DNA from: DASWIG01 sp965371445
GTDB taxonomy: Bacteria; Acidobacteriota; Thermoanaerobaculia; Multivoradales; J023
Direction of reading: 5' to 3'
DNA length: 41,305 bases
Assembly (NCBI GenBank): GCA_965371445.1
Contig: CBDUYN010000085.1
Span: forward strand, 1 to 41,305
In this document: positions 1-8,779 of the stretch, in pieces
Numbering within the stretch: position 1 is the stretch's first letter
How the letters are laid out: each line of letters begins with the position of its first letter
Made by a program: the position numbers and the translations under genes
Notes under the pieces: generated by a model
What the model saw: only the letters and a program-made list of their open reading frames with translations
What the model was told of the DNA's origin: nothing
Databases searched by the model: none

Positions 1-1084
1 CGACGAGCGACGCCGGGACCACGACGACGAGCGCCAGCGTCGGACGCCAGGAGCCGAGGAGGAAACGCATGACGAGCGTCCCCAAGAGGAGGCCGGCGAG
101 CCCCGCGAGCCCCAGCTGGACGAGGGCCTCGACCACCTCGAGGCTCGTGTCGCGGACCACGACGAGGCGCAGCCGTTCGTCGCTCCGCTCCATCAGATCC
201 GTGACGGCGCGCCGGGCCGCGCGGGCCAAGAGCACCGCGTTCGCGCCCGGAGCGCGGTGGAGCTCGACGAGGACCGCTTCCTCGCCGTCGAGGCGAAAAT
301 GGCTCGTGTCCCGGACCTCCTCCAGGGCGACGCCCGCGACGTCGCCCAGGGTGGTGCCGCCTTCGCCGAGACGCAAAGCGCGAAGCTCGGCGATCGAGCC
401 CACCGGTTCGGAAAGGACCATCGGACGCACCCGCGCACCGTCGCGGAGCCGTCCGACGGGACGGCTCGTTCCCGCTGTCTGCAAGCGTTCGACGACATCG
501 GCGGCGGTCAGGCCCCGGGCCGCGAGCGACGCTGCGTTGGGACGCACCACCGGCTGCAGCAAGGCGCCGCCGAAACGGCCCAGCCGTCCCGCTCCTGCGA
601 GGCGGCCGAGCTCGGGAATCAGCACTTCCTCGGCGAAGACCGTCCGGGCGTGGGCCGAGCTGCCGCCCAGGACCGCGATCTCCAGGATCGGACGCGCGTC
701 GCCCGCCTCGACCCGGATCTCGAGCTCGTCTAAACCCAGGCCCGAGACGTCGGCGAGGCGTCGCTCGGCGTCGATGCGGAGGCGGTCGACGTCGGTCTGC
801 CACTCGGTCTGAAGCGTCAGGCGGCAGCGGCCGTCCTCGACGGTCGACGCCACTTCGAGGACCCCCTTGAGCGAGAGGAAACGCCGCTCCAGGGGCTCGA
901 CGACCCACGACAGGAGCTCCTCGCGCGACCGCTCGGCGTCGCTTATGAGCACCACGAGGCGCGGCCGTTCCAGCGTTGGCAGGAGCGAGACCGGAAGCTG
1001 GAGGAGCGAGAAAAGTCCGATCACGACCATCGCCAGGGTGGCGATCAGGACCGAGACGGGCCGGTCGATCACGGCGCGTAGCAT
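1..1084 (-). CDS. RND family efflux transporter, N-terminal part (runs off window)
   Basis: An open minus-strand frame runs from an ATG at 1084 to the window edge with no stop, about 361 codons. The start MLRAVIDRPVSV, followed by a hydrophobic segment, is the usual first transmembrane helix of AcrB/MexB/CzcA-type RND pumps. A long periplasmic porter-type region follows, and the frame re-enters the membrane near the edge (WRPTLALVVVVPASL). AGGAGG lies 8 bases before the ATG. It is the last visible gene of a minus-strand operon whose lipoprotein adaptor at 3925-4995 is the obvious membrane-fusion partner. Such pumps export drugs, metals or lipids by proton exchange. The proton-relay helices lie outside the window, so the substrate class cannot be told. 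Confidence 0.85.
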   Translation of the reverse strand, partial: MLRAVIDRPVSVLIATLAMVVIGLFSLLQLPVSLLPTLERPRLVVLISDAERSREELLSWVVEPLERRFLSLKGVLEVASTVEDGRCRLTLQTEWQTDVDRLRIDAERRLADVSGLGLDELEIRVEAGDARPILEIAVLGGSSAHARTVFAEEVLIPELGRLAGAGRLGRFGGALLQPVVRPNAASLAARGLTAADVVERLQTAGTSRPVGRLRDGARVRPMVLSEPVGSIAELRALRLGEGGTTLGDVAGVALEEVRDTSHFRLDGEEAVLVELHRAPGANAVLLARAARRAVTDLMERSDERLRLVVVRDTSLEVVEALVQLGLAGLAGLLLGTLVMRFLLGSWRPTLALVVVVPASLV

Positions 1085-1135
1085 GGGGGCGTCCTCCTCG
1101 TCGTCGAAAAGGTTTCTTTCCAAAGAATCATCTTT

Positions 1136-3883
1136 CTACTCCAGGAGGTCGACGCGTTCGGCGGCGGCGCTCGTTTTTCCCACCAGGCGGTGGCAGGTGC
1201 CCTCGGGGTCGAGGATGACCGTGTGCGGGCGCCTCGCCGTCAGAAGGGTGAAGGAGGCCTCGCTCTCCGAGCCTACGGTGACGAGGGTGCGGGCGGTGCC
1301 GACCTCGGCCTTGACGAAAATCGGACAGATCACCTCACCGGTGCCGTCGTTGCGCAGCCGGCCGCGCACCTCGAAGCGATCGCCACGGCGCTCGGCGCGG
1401 GCCTCGGCCAGCACGAGCACCGGGATCGCTCCTCCGGCGACGAAGTCGTCGAAAAAACGGCCGAGCCCGACACCGGTCTCCGCTTCGAGGAAGGTGAAAA
1501 GCTCTCCGAAAAGGACGCCCTTCTCGTCGGGAACGGCGAGGAACGCGTCCAGGGCCGCGAAAAGGCGCGGCGCCCCGACGCGCGCTTCGAGGTCGGCCAC
1601 CACCGCCGGTAACCGGTGGTTGAGCGGATCCGACCAGGGCACGTCCATCGCCTCCAGGATGGGTTTCTTGAGGCTGTTGCGCAGCCACGGAGGACCAGAA
1701 ATCCGGGCGTCCTTTTTCGACAGGCCCATACGGCGCAGCATCAGGGCGGCGAAGAAGCGCTCGTAGAGGTGGCGATGACGGTCGGCGAAGCGGCGGCTTG
1801 CCATCAGGTCGCGCCCCAGGACGCTCGCCACGAGCTTCGACGGCTGCGGCATCCGATTCGTCGTGAAGGCGAGCTCGGAGATCACCAGCAGCCGCTCGCG
1901 CAGCTCGAAGCTCGGGCTGTCGGAGCGGTAGAAGCCGCGGATTCCCCTTCCGTCCTTGAAGCTCGGCAGCTCCTCGAGGACGACCAGGGACTCGAGGCCC
2001 TTGAGGCCCGGCCAGGCGCGGTCGGAGAGGCGCGTCGCTTCGGCGAGGGCGTCGCCGAGCGGCTCCGCGGCGTCGCGGTGGGCGTCGAGCACCGCCACGA
2101 CGACCCGGCCGTTGCGCAGCGGCACAAGCTCGCCGCCGAAGACGCCGTAGCGGGCGAGCGCCGTCCGGCAGCGGCCCCGAAGCCGGCTCGTCGTCCCTTC
2201 GACGCGGCTCGTCTGGCCGCAGACGTCGGCGAGGAACCAGCGCCGCGGCACGACGAGGTCCACCTCGAGGTCGGCCTCGCGGTAGAAACGCTCTACGGGG
2301 ACCTCCCGGCCCTCGCCGGTGATGCTCTTGAACGGCGTCAGGGTGAAGGGCGTGTGGCGTAGCACGGGAGCGAGGTGTGCCGCCAGGAGCTCGACACGCT
2401 GGCGCGAGGCGGCCCGCTGCAAGGTACTGCGGGAAAGGTCCGAGAGGTCTCTGGCAAAGCGCGCCTCGAGGAACCTCTTCATACTGGAGGCGAAAGAGTA
2501 GCTGGAACGGCCCCAGAGGGGAAAGTAGACGTCGCCGGGCACTCCCCGCAGCCGCCAGCGCAGCTCCAGGGTGTCGCCGGGGGCGAGCGGCGCCTCGAGC
2601 CGCAGCTCCAGGCGGTCCCAGTGGCGGCGGCTCTCGAAGCGCCGGCCCACGGCCTCGGCCTCGAGGATCGCGAGCTGTTCGTCGAGGACAAAGGCGAGGC
2701 GCTCGCGCGGCTCGCTACCACGGTTCCTCACGCGGGCCTCGACCTCGGTCTCGACACGGCCGTCGAGCGTCACCGAACCGCGGATCCGCCAGGCTTCGGG
2801 AAAGACGTCGGCCGCGGTCGGTGGGATCGAGTCCTCGGTTTCCGCGGCGTAGCGCTCTTTGGCGAGCCCGAGGGAGCGCTCATGTCCCACGACGACGGCG
2901 GTGAGCACACCCAGGAGGGCCAGCACGCCCGCGGCCATCGCCAGCCGGTCGCCGGGGGCGAGGCCGCCGGCCGGCGCCAGACGCTGGCGCAGCTGGTTAA
3001 AGTGCAGGAGGAGGCTGCGGACGGGATGGTCGTCGCGGACCGGACGCGGTTTCTGGTCGCGGCGGGTACGGCGCACGTAGGCGACGCCGAGCCCCAGCGC
3101 CAGGGCCGCGAGGCCGAAGCCGAAAGCGAGGCGCGGCAGCTGTTGCGCCAAGGCGGCCAGAGGATCGTAGGGTGCCTCGGTAGCCGCCAGGCTGGGGAGG
3201 AATTCCAGACGCTCAGGGCGAATCAGGTACTGCCAGATGGCCGTCCAGTACCCGAATTCCTCGAAGCCGCTCCAGTCGAAGGCCCCTTCCACCCGGACCT
3301 GGAAACGCTTCAGGAGCACCTCGTTGAGCCCTTCGAGCACCAGGCCGTTGCCGACGGTGACCATGCCGAGGGCGGCGAGCTCGCTGCCAAAAATCGTCAC
3401 CGTGCCGAGCCACAGGGCCGAGGTCATGACCACGACCGGTACCACACCCAGGAGCCACGTCCAGAGCCAGGCGTCCACCGCGGGCCAGGTCCCGCTGCCG
3501 GCGACGGCGAGCCCGGCGGCGACGGCGAGCGGCACGGCGCTCACCACGACGGCGAGGAGCGTCACGGCGGCCGAGCGCCGCAAGAGGTAGCCCGCGTCGC
3601 TCAAGGGCGCCGAAACGAGGACCGACACCATCCGCGGCTGCGCCTCGATCGAGGAACGGTAGCCGGCGAGGAGCGCCACCAGCACCAGGGAGAGGAAGGG
3701 CTGGACCAGGCTCAGGTGGTAGAGGTAGCTCGCCGGTCCGAACGGCTGATGGCGGTCGAGGTAGAGGATCGTCGCCGGGGGTAGCGCGCAAAGCCCCACG
3801 TAGCCGGCCACCGCGACGCGCGAGCGCAGCGACCTGGCCTGGAGCTTGACCTCCCACCTCAGGATGGCGGCGAACGTCCTCAT
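1136..3883 (-). CDS. ABC-2 type permease fused to a degenerate M1-peptidase-like domain
   Basis: 915 residues. The first about 290 residues hold several hydrophobic helices and resemble an ABC-2 permease. A further helix lies near residue 315 (LAMAAGVLALLGVLTAVVVG). The remaining about 550 residues look like the extracytoplasmic gluzincin/M1-type domain seen in some ABC-2 permeases, ending in a FFDDFVAGGAIPVL segment typical of M1 C-termini and a beta-rich tail. No HEXXH zinc motif can be found; the expected place reads RHRHLYERFFAALMLRRMG, so the domain is probably not a peptidase. GGAG lies 8 bases before the ATG. It shares an operon with an ABC ATPase (5829-6749) and a second permease (5006-5800), so it is probably one half of that transporter. 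The substrate is unknown. Confidence 0.75.
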   Translation of the reverse strand: MRTFAAILRWEVKLQARSLRSRVAVAGYVGLCALPPATILYLDRHQPFGPASYLYHLSLVQPFLSLVLVALLAGYRSSIEAQPRMVSVLVSAPLSDAGYLLRRSAAVTLLAVVVSAVPLAVAAGLAVAGSGTWPAVDAWLWTWLLGVVPVVVMTSALWLGTVTIFGSELAALGMVTVGNGLVLEGLNEVLLKRFQVRVEGAFDWSGFEEFGYWTAIWQYLIRPERLEFLPSLAATEAPYDPLAALAQQLPRLAFGFGLAALALGLGVAYVRRTRRDQKPRPVRDDHPVRSLLLHFNQLRQRLAPAGGLAPGDRLAMAAGVLALLGVLTAVVVGHERSLGLAKERYAAETEDSIPPTAADVFPEAWRIRGSVTLDGRVETEVEARVRNRGSEPRERLAFVLDEQLAILEAEAVGRRFESRRHWDRLELRLEAPLAPGDTLELRWRLRGVPGDVYFPLWGRSSYSFASSMKRFLEARFARDLSDLSRSTLQRAASRQRVELLAAHLAPVLRHTPFTLTPFKSITGEGREVPVERFYREADLEVDLVVPRRWFLADVCGQTSRVEGTTSRLRGRCRTALARYGVFGGELVPLRNGRVVVAVLDAHRDAAEPLGDALAEATRLSDRAWPGLKGLESLVVLEELPSFKDGRGIRGFYRSDSPSFELRERLLVISELAFTTNRMPQPSKLVASVLGRDLMASRRFADRHRHLYERFFAALMLRRMGLSKKDARISGPPWLRNSLKKPILEAMDVPWSDPLNHRLPAVVADLEARVGAPRLFAALDAFLAVPDEKGVLFGELFTFLEAETGVGLGRFFDDFVAGGAIPVLVLAEARAERRGDRFEVRGRLRNDGTGEVICPIFVKAEVGTARTLVTVGSESEASFTLLTARRPHTVILDPEGTCHRLVGKTSAAAERVDLLE

Positions 3884-3924
3884 GGCTCGTACTCCGGTCC
3901 GGTCACAGGTTGCGTGCCTCAGCC

Positions 3925-4995
3925 CTATTTTTCCTCGGCCTCGACGGCCAGCTGGCCGTCGGCCAGGAGCTCCGTCCCCCGTACCGCGACACGCTCGCCC
4001 TCGCGGACCCCGTCGAGGATCTCGACCCGTCCGCCGGAACGGCTTCCGGGACGCACCGCACGCAGCCGGGCCTTGTAGTCGGAGCCGCTCGGCTCGAGGA
4101 CGAAGACCGCGGCCACGCCGCCGTCGATGAGAAGCGCTTCCTCAGGTAGCGTCAGCGCGGCCGGACGCTCGTTGAGCAGCACCCGCAGCTCCAGGCCTTC
4201 GCCCGGCGGCGGCAACCTCAAGTCTTCGTCGACCGTCACCACGAGGCGCACGGTGCCGCCGGCGTCGACCTGGCGGGCCACCTCGCTCAAGCGGCCGCGT
4301 CCTACCACTTTGCCGCCTCCGGGGCTCAGGCATTCGACCTCGAAGCCGCGTTCGAGGCGATCCAGGTCGGCCGTCGTGGCCCAGGCCTCGACGCGCGGCC
4401 TGCCGTCGCCGGCGACCTCGGCCAGAAGGGCTCCGCTCTCGACCTCCGAGCCCGCCGGGATCGAGCGTTCCACCCACAGCACGCCGTCGGCGGGCGAGCG
4501 GACGCGCAGGCGCCTGAGCTCGTTCGTGGCGCTCGCCAGGCGCTCCTGGGCGATCTCGGTCTCGATCTCGCGCCTCTTGAGCTCGGCCGCGGGCAAAAAG
4601 CCCCCTTCGACGCCGCGGTGGGTGCGCTCGAGCTCGGCTTCGGCGCCGCGCAGCGCGAGCTCCGCCTCGGCGTGGTGCAACCGCAGGCGCTCGTTCTCGA
4701 CGCGGAAAAGCTCTTCGCCTTCGCGGACGCGCTCACCGGTCCTGAGACCCGCGGCGAAGCGCGGCTCGTAGCTCACCGTGCCGGCGGCCGGCGCCAGAAG
4801 CCTCAAACGCGCCGCCGGCTCCACCTTGCCGTAGAGGCGCAGGTTGGGGCGAAACGGGGCGGGCGCGAGCACCTCCGAGCGCACCGGGACCTTGGCCGGC
4901 TGCGGCCTCTCTTCCGCCACTTCGGCGCATCCGGCCAGGACGAAAGGCAAGACGAGAGCGCCCCAGGCGCCGCGGACCGTCTTGATGGAAAACAT
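3925..4995 (-). CDS. Lipoprotein membrane-fusion adaptor (HlyD/RND MFP family)
   Basis: 356 residues with a lipoprotein signal: a short charged start, a hydrophobic stretch and the lipobox LAGC (Cys at about residue 22). A lipoyl/biotinyl-like half (RLLAPAAGTVSYEPRF) comes next, then an alpha-helical hairpin rich in Glu, Arg and Leu (about residues 100-165). The second lipoyl half (VRSPADGVLWVE) and beta-barrel and membrane-proximal domains follow. This order is that of RND/ABC periplasmic adaptors anchored to the inner membrane. AAGGAGG sits 5 bases before the ATG. It lies between the ABC permease genes and the RND pump gene and could serve either; the RND pump at 1-1084 is the more usual partner. 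Confidence 0.88.
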   Translation of the reverse strand: MFSIKTVRGAWGALVLPFVLAGCAEVAEERPQPAKVPVRSEVLAPAPFRPNLRLYGKVEPAARLRLLAPAAGTVSYEPRFAAGLRTGERVREGEELFRVENERLRLHHAEAELALRGAEAELERTHRGVEGGFLPAAELKRREIETEIAQERLASATNELRRLRVRSPADGVLWVERSIPAGSEVESGALLAEVAGDGRPRVEAWATTADLDRLERGFEVECLSPGGGKVVGRGRLSEVARQVDAGGTVRLVVTVDEDLRLPPPGEGLELRVLLNERPAALTLPEEALLIDGGVAAVFVLEPSGSDYKARLRAVRPGSRSGGRVEILDGVREGERVAVRGTELLADGQLAVEAEEK

Positions 4996-5005
4996 ACGGA
5001 CCTCC

Positions 5006-5800
5006 TTAAGCGAGCATCGTCTCGGGACGTCGCAGACGCTCCCGGGCGTAGAGATAGAAGATGACCGTGGCGGCGCCGAGGACCGTCAGGCTCCAGGTGT
5101 TCGCCAGGACGTGGACAGGGACGCCGAGCCAGCGGTGGGCCATGCCGATGGGACCTGCCTCCAGCGGGTTCATGATCCAGCGAGAGAGGATGGCGAGAGA
5201 GATCCCGGAGGCCACCATCACCCCGCCGGCGCTTTTCAAACGCGACCCCCAGTAGAGGCTCACCGCGCCCACCAGCAACGCCAGGACGACCGTGTGCAGG
5301 TGAAGCATCAGGAGTGCTGTCAGCTGGACGGAGGAAGAGACGACCCCCCGCCACGAATTGCTCAAGATCAGGACGAAGTGGGGCAGGACCCACCCCTGGA
5401 CGACGAAAAAGCCGCAGACCGGCAGCACCCGTCGCAGGAAGTAGGCCTCGGTCGAGGGCACGGCGAGCGCCAGGTCGAGGCTCCCGGCGCGGCGCTCCAG
5501 GGCCACCGTACCGGCGAGGATCGGCACGCCGAAAAGCATCGTCGGATAAGCGACCATCGAACGGTAGATCGCGCGGACCTGGCCGCCGGTTTCAAGCGCG
5601 ATGAAAAGTCCCATCACCACCAGGAAGCCGTCGACGATCAGAAAGAGCATCAACCGCCGTTCCAGCAGGAGCTCGAAAGCGTTGTGGGTGTAAATGAACA
5701 ACCTGCCGAGCTTCGTCCCCGCGAGGGCCTTGCGTAACCGTACGACGGGTGCGAGCTCCCAGAGGTCGAGGCGACGGCGTTTTTTTTCGCGCACGGGCAT
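5006..5800 (-). CDS. ABC-2 type transporter permease
   Basis: About 264 residues with roughly six hydrophobic segments, for example LMLFLIVDGFLVVMGLFIAL and LTVLGAATVIFYLYA. A basic cytoplasmic N-terminus precedes the first helix. It lies 28 bases downstream of the ABC ATPase on the same strand, so it is inferred to be its membrane partner. The start was taken at the ATG at 5800, with AAAGG about 11 bases upstream. An in-frame TTG at 5821 would add seven residues but has a badly placed ribosome site. The sequence has diverged enough that only the general ABC-2 class can be named, not the substrate. Confidence 0.7.
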   Translation of the reverse strand: MPVREKKRRRLDLWELAPVVRLRKALAGTKLGRLFIYTHNAFELLLERRLMLFLIVDGFLVVMGLFIALETGGQVRAIYRSMVAYPTMLFGVPILAGTVALERRAGSLDLALAVPSTEAYFLRRVLPVCGFFVVQGWVLPHFVLILSNSWRGVVSSSVQLTALLMLHLHTVVLALLVGAVSLYWGSRLKSAGGVMVASGISLAILSRWIMNPLEAGPIGMAHRWLGVPVHVLANTWSLTVLGAATVIFYLYARERLRRPETMLA

Positions 5801-5828
5801 GAGGTTTTCAACCTTTCTCAAGACTCCG

Positions 5829-6749
5829 TCAGGTCGGCGCGTTCGGCTCGGAAGCTTCAGGCTCGAGGGTCTCGGGTGCGAGCTCCTCCTCCGGGACGTG
5901 CAGGAAAGCCGCGGCGGCCTCTTCGAGCGTCGGTACGAGAGGCGACGCGCCGGCGAGGGGCCGCGGCGAGCAGACCACGTTCCAGACCTCGCCGCCCTCC
6001 ACGGCCCGTTGGCCCACCTTGTAGGCTTCGGCCGGGATCTCGCGCTCCGTCGGGAGGAGGAAAAGCGAGCCCTCGAACCGGTGCATCAGCTCCCCAGGGC
6101 CGCCGTCGAAGAGCAGCTCGCCGCGGTCGATCACCGCCAAGCGGGGACAGGTCGCCTCGATGTCCTCGACGATGTGGGTCGAGAGGAGGACCGGGATCTC
6201 GTCGGCGAGGTCGCTCACCAGGTTGCGGAAGCGGATCCGCTCCTCGGGATCGAGCCCCGCCGTCGGCTCGTCGACGACCAGGAGCCGCGGGGCGTGGATG
6301 AGCGCCTGGGCGAGGCCGAGGCGGCGCTTCATGCCGCCCGAGTAGGTATCGGCCCGGCGCTTGGCCGCGTGGCTGAGCTCGACCGCGTCCAGGAGCGCCC
6401 AGATGCGGCGCTTGAGCTGGCGTCCGCTGAGCGGCACCTGGCGCAGGTCGCCGCAGAGCTGGAGGTACTCGAAGCCGCTCAGGGTCTCCACCGGGTCGAG
6501 CTCCTGCGGCAGGTAGCCAATCATGCCGCGGATCCGTCCACGGTGGCGCGGCCGGTCGTCGATCCCGAAGTAGCGCCGCTGGCCCGACGAGGGCTCCAGC
6601 GCCAGCACCAGGATCGAGAGCAGCGTCGTCTTGCCGGCTCCGTTCGGCCCCAGAAGACCCAGCATGCCGTCGCCGAAGGCGAGGTCGAGGCCCTTCAGGG
6701 CCTGGGTGCCGTCGGGGTAGGTCTTGCGGATGTTCTGGAGCTCGATCAC
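5829..6749 (-). CDS. ABC transporter ATP-binding protein
   Basis: 306 residues. Walker A is GPNGAGKTT, the signature region reads YSGGMKRRLGLAQAL, Walker B is LLVVDEPTAGLDP, and the switch His is in LLSTHIVED. The order and spacing match ABC-2/DrrA/CcmA-type ATPases. The start was set at the GTG at 6749 because GGGAGG lies just upstream and the likely promoter (6776-6804) would begin transcription about 20 bases before it. An in-frame ATG at 6791 would therefore lie outside the message. It is the first gene of the five-gene minus-strand operon and powers the permeases at 5006-5800 and 1136-3883. Confidence 0.92.
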   Translation of the reverse strand: MIELQNIRKTYPDGTQALKGLDLAFGDGMLGLLGPNGAGKTTLLSILVLALEPSSGQRRYFGIDDRPRHRGRIRGMIGYLPQELDPVETLSGFEYLQLCGDLRQVPLSGRQLKRRIWALLDAVELSHAAKRRADTYSGGMKRRLGLAQALIHAPRLLVVDEPTAGLDPEERIRFRNLVSDLADEIPVLLSTHIVEDIEATCPRLAVIDRGELLFDGGPGELMHRFEGSLFLLPTEREIPAEAYKVGQRAVEGGEVWNVVCSPRPLAGASPLVPTLEEAAAAFLHVPEEELAPETLEPEASEPNAPT

Positions 6750-6775
6750 GGGGTGCGTTCCTCCCAAGATGGTGT

Positions 6776-6804
6776 AGTATACACGTAACACACTAAGACA
6801 CCAA
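6776..6804 (-). promoter_or_regulatory. Sigma70-like promoter of the ABC/RND operon
   Basis: On the minus strand TTGGTG (6804-6799) is followed, after exactly 17 bases, by TATACT (6781-6776). This is close to TTGACA-N17-TATAAT. Transcription would start near 6769, leaving a leader of about 20 bases that contains the GGGAGG ribosome site of the ABC ATPase. Confidence 0.6.
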
Positions 6805-6872
6805 GAAGAAACCTGCCAAGCGCGGTGTCATCGGAGCCAGCATGAGAGGTATCCTTGGTCCAGGAGGACGCC

Positions 6873-7493
6873 ATGGCCCAGCCACAACAGCGAATGACTC
6901 CCGCCGAATACCTGGCCCTGGAGCGGCAGGCGCCGACGAAGAGCGAGTACCTCGACGGCGAGATGTTCGCCATGGCCGGCGCCAGCCGCCGGCACAACCT
7001 CATCACCTTGAACGTCGGAGCCGAGCTGCGAGGACAGCTTCGCGGGCAGCCGTGCGAGGCCTATCCGAGCGACATGCGCGTGAAGGTCGGGGAGAGCGGG
7101 CTCTACACCTACCCCGACGTCGTAGTGGTCTGCGGCGAGCCCCGGTTCGAGGACGCCGTGCCCGACACGCTGCTCAATCCCACGCTCCTCGTCGAGGTCC
7201 TCTCGAAGTCCACGGCCGACTACGACCTCGGGGTCAAGTTCGGCTACTACCGGACGGTCCCGTCGCTTCGCGAGGTCCTCTTCGTCGCCCAGGCCGAGGT
7301 CCACGTCGTCCACTGCGTGCGCCAGGACGACGGCTCCTGGCTGCTCTCGGAGACTCGCGAAGCAGACGACTGCCTGAGGCTCGTCGCCGTCGAGGCCGAG
7401 CTCAAGATGACGGAGGTCTACGCCAAGGTTCCCTTCGAGGACGCGGAGGTGAGCGGCTCCTCCTCGCGCCAGGCTACCTCGCCGTCGTCGTAG
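6873..7493 (+). CDS. Uma2 family (DUF820) PD-(D/E)XK-like protein
   Basis: 206 residues. The frame shows the Uma2 pattern: EYLDGEMFAMAGASRRHN near the N-terminus, YPDVVVV in the middle, then VEVLSKSTADYDLGVKFG with the putative catalytic Glu and Lys, and YYRTVPSLREVLFV. Uma2 proteins are putative endonucleases with no settled role, often found in many copies per genome. AGGAGG lies 5 bases before the ATG at 6873; a TTG at 6855 is a worse start. The family normally ends near VYAKVPF. Here the last 14 or so codons lie inside a 73-bp repeat that is the antisense copy of the moaE 3' end, so the C-terminus and stop were acquired by that duplication. Confidence 0.88.
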   Translation: MAQPQQRMTPAEYLALERQAPTKSEYLDGEMFAMAGASRRHNLITLNVGAELRGQLRGQPCEAYPSDMRVKVGESGLYTYPDVVVVCGEPRFEDAVPDTLLNPTLLVEVLSKSTADYDLGVKFGYYRTVPSLREVLFVAQAEVHVVHCVRQDDGSWLLSETREADDCLRLVAVEAELKMTEVYAKVPFEDAEVSGSSSRQATSPSS

Positions 7494-7523
7494 CGCTCCC
7501 GCTTCCAGATCGGGACCTCGCGC
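7451..7523. repeat. 73-bp direct repeat, copy 1 (relic of the moaE 3' end)
   Basis: This stretch matches 8873-8945 in the same orientation at 71 of 73 positions by direct comparison. Copy 2 is the 3' part of the genuine moaE coding region on the minus strand, so copy 1 is a stranded moaE fragment. It encodes, antisense, the tail of the Uma2 protein. The two copies flank the DUF4143 ATPase gene and its palindrome. Confidence 0.9.
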
Positions 7524-7545
7524 GGCCCCTCCTCGTCTGCCGGCT

Positions 7546-8706
7546 CTACCCCAGAGGCTCAAGATCCTCCCACAGACGCGACAGCGAGAGCGCCCGAACC
7601 CGCTCGCGCAACGGGAACGTCTTCTCCCCGGCGTGGACGACGTCGAGGCGTTCCAGCCCAAGGTCCTCCAGAGCCGAATGCATCGAGCGGGTCATCTTGG
7701 GGGCCGTGGTCCGCTTGATCTCGAACCCCCACTTCCGTCCTCCCTGGACGACCAAGAGGTCGAGCTCGGCGCCGGTGTGTGTCCGCCAGAAGTAACACCG
7801 GTCGGCCTCGACACCGAGCCGGACGGTCACGGCGTCGAGGGCGAAGCCCTCCCAGGAGGCGCCGACCTTGGGATGGCGGACAAGCTCGTCGACGGTGTCG
7901 ATCCGCAGGAGCGTGTGAAGAAGACCGCTGTCCGAGAAGTAGAGCTTCGGAGCCTTGACCTGGCGTTTGCCGATGTTCTCGTGCCACGGCTGGAGCTGAC
8001 GGACGAGAAACGTCGCGGTCAAGACGTCGAGATAACGCCTCACCGTCGTGGCACCTACTCCGAAGCTGCGCGCCAGCTCGGCTCCGTTCCAGAGCTCGGC
8101 ATGATAGTGGGCCAGCATGCTCCAGAATCGTTCGAGAGTCGCCGCAGGAATCTGGATCCCAAGGGCCGGAACGTCGCGCTCCAGAAAAGTCCGCACGAAG
8201 GCTCCGCGCCATTGGACGCTACGAGCGTCGGAGTCGGCAAGGTAGGATCTTGGGAAGCCGCCGCGAAACCAGAGTGGCTGGAGGGCTTCGGCTCCGACCT
8301 CGTCGAGGGCCAACGGCCCGAGCTTGTAGTACTGGATGCGCCCCGCCAACGACTCGGAGCTCTGCCGGAGCAGCTCCGGGGAAGCGCTTCCCAGGATCAG
8401 AAAGCGAGCCGGCTCCTCCGGCCGGTCCGCCAGGACCCGCAAGATCGGGAAAAGCTCCGGGCGGCGCTGGATCTCGTCGATCACCACGAGGCCCGACAGA
8501 GGCGAGAGTGCCAGCATCGGCTCGTCGAGCATGGCCAGCTCGTCGGGATTCTCGAGGTCGAAGAAGGTCACTGGCGTCCCGAGGCGCGCCGTCAGCCGGC
8601 GGGCAAGCGTGGTCTTGCCGATCTGCCGCGCCCCGAGGATGGCGACCACGGGGTTCCAGGAGAGAAGCTCCTCGACCTCCTTGAGATGACGGGCTCGTTC
8701 GATCAT
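7546..8706 (-). CDS. AAA_14/DUF4143 family ATPase
   Basis: 386 residues. The N-terminal AAA domain has Walker A GARQIGKTT (about residues 25-33), Walker B LVVIDEIQRRPELF and a sensor segment RFLILGSASPELL. A winged-helix-like segment (SFGVGATTVRRYLDVL) and the C-terminal DUF4143 domain with its PD-(D/E)XK-like core follow (ELDLLVVQGGRKWGFEIK). The start MIERARHL is standard for the family. These ATPases are common and scattered between genomes, and their function is unresolved. Only 11 bases before the ATG lies a perfect 39-bp palindrome, probably a control site. The gene lies between two copies of the moaE 3' end, which suggests it arrived by insertion. Confidence 0.92.
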   Translation of the reverse strand: MIERARHLKEVEELLSWNPVVAILGARQIGKTTLARRLTARLGTPVTFFDLENPDELAMLDEPMLALSPLSGLVVIDEIQRRPELFPILRVLADRPEEPARFLILGSASPELLRQSSESLAGRIQYYKLGPLALDEVGAEALQPLWFRGGFPRSYLADSDARSVQWRGAFVRTFLERDVPALGIQIPAATLERFWSMLAHYHAELWNGAELARSFGVGATTVRRYLDVLTATFLVRQLQPWHENIGKRQVKAPKLYFSDSGLLHTLLRIDTVDELVRHPKVGASWEGFALDAVTVRLGVEADRCYFWRTHTGAELDLLVVQGGRKWGFEIKRTTAPKMTRSMHSALEDLGLERLDVVHAGEKTFPLRERVRALSLSRLWEDLEPLG

Positions 8707-8717
8707 GGACCCATTTT

Positions 8718-8756
8718 ACCCTGAAAATCGACCGCCTGGCGGTCGATTTTCAGGGT
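8718..8756. repeat. Perfect 39-bp palindrome before the DUF4143 gene
   Basis: Arms of 19 bases (8718-8736 and 8738-8756), beginning ACCCTGAAAATCG, are exact reverse complements around a single central T. It ends 11 bases from the ATPase start codon, in the space where a ribosome site would be. It could be an operator bound by a dimer, a translation-blocking hairpin, or the recognition end of a mobile unit. Confidence 0.95.
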
Positions 8757-8779
8757 TGATCGGGGAGGACGCGGAAAGC

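Noticed and set aside
2375..3784. 469-codon plus-strand open frame opposite the ABC-2 permease
   Set aside because: High GC leaves antisense frames open; the product is Gln/Gly/Glu-rich with no family, while the minus strand encodes a recognisable permease.
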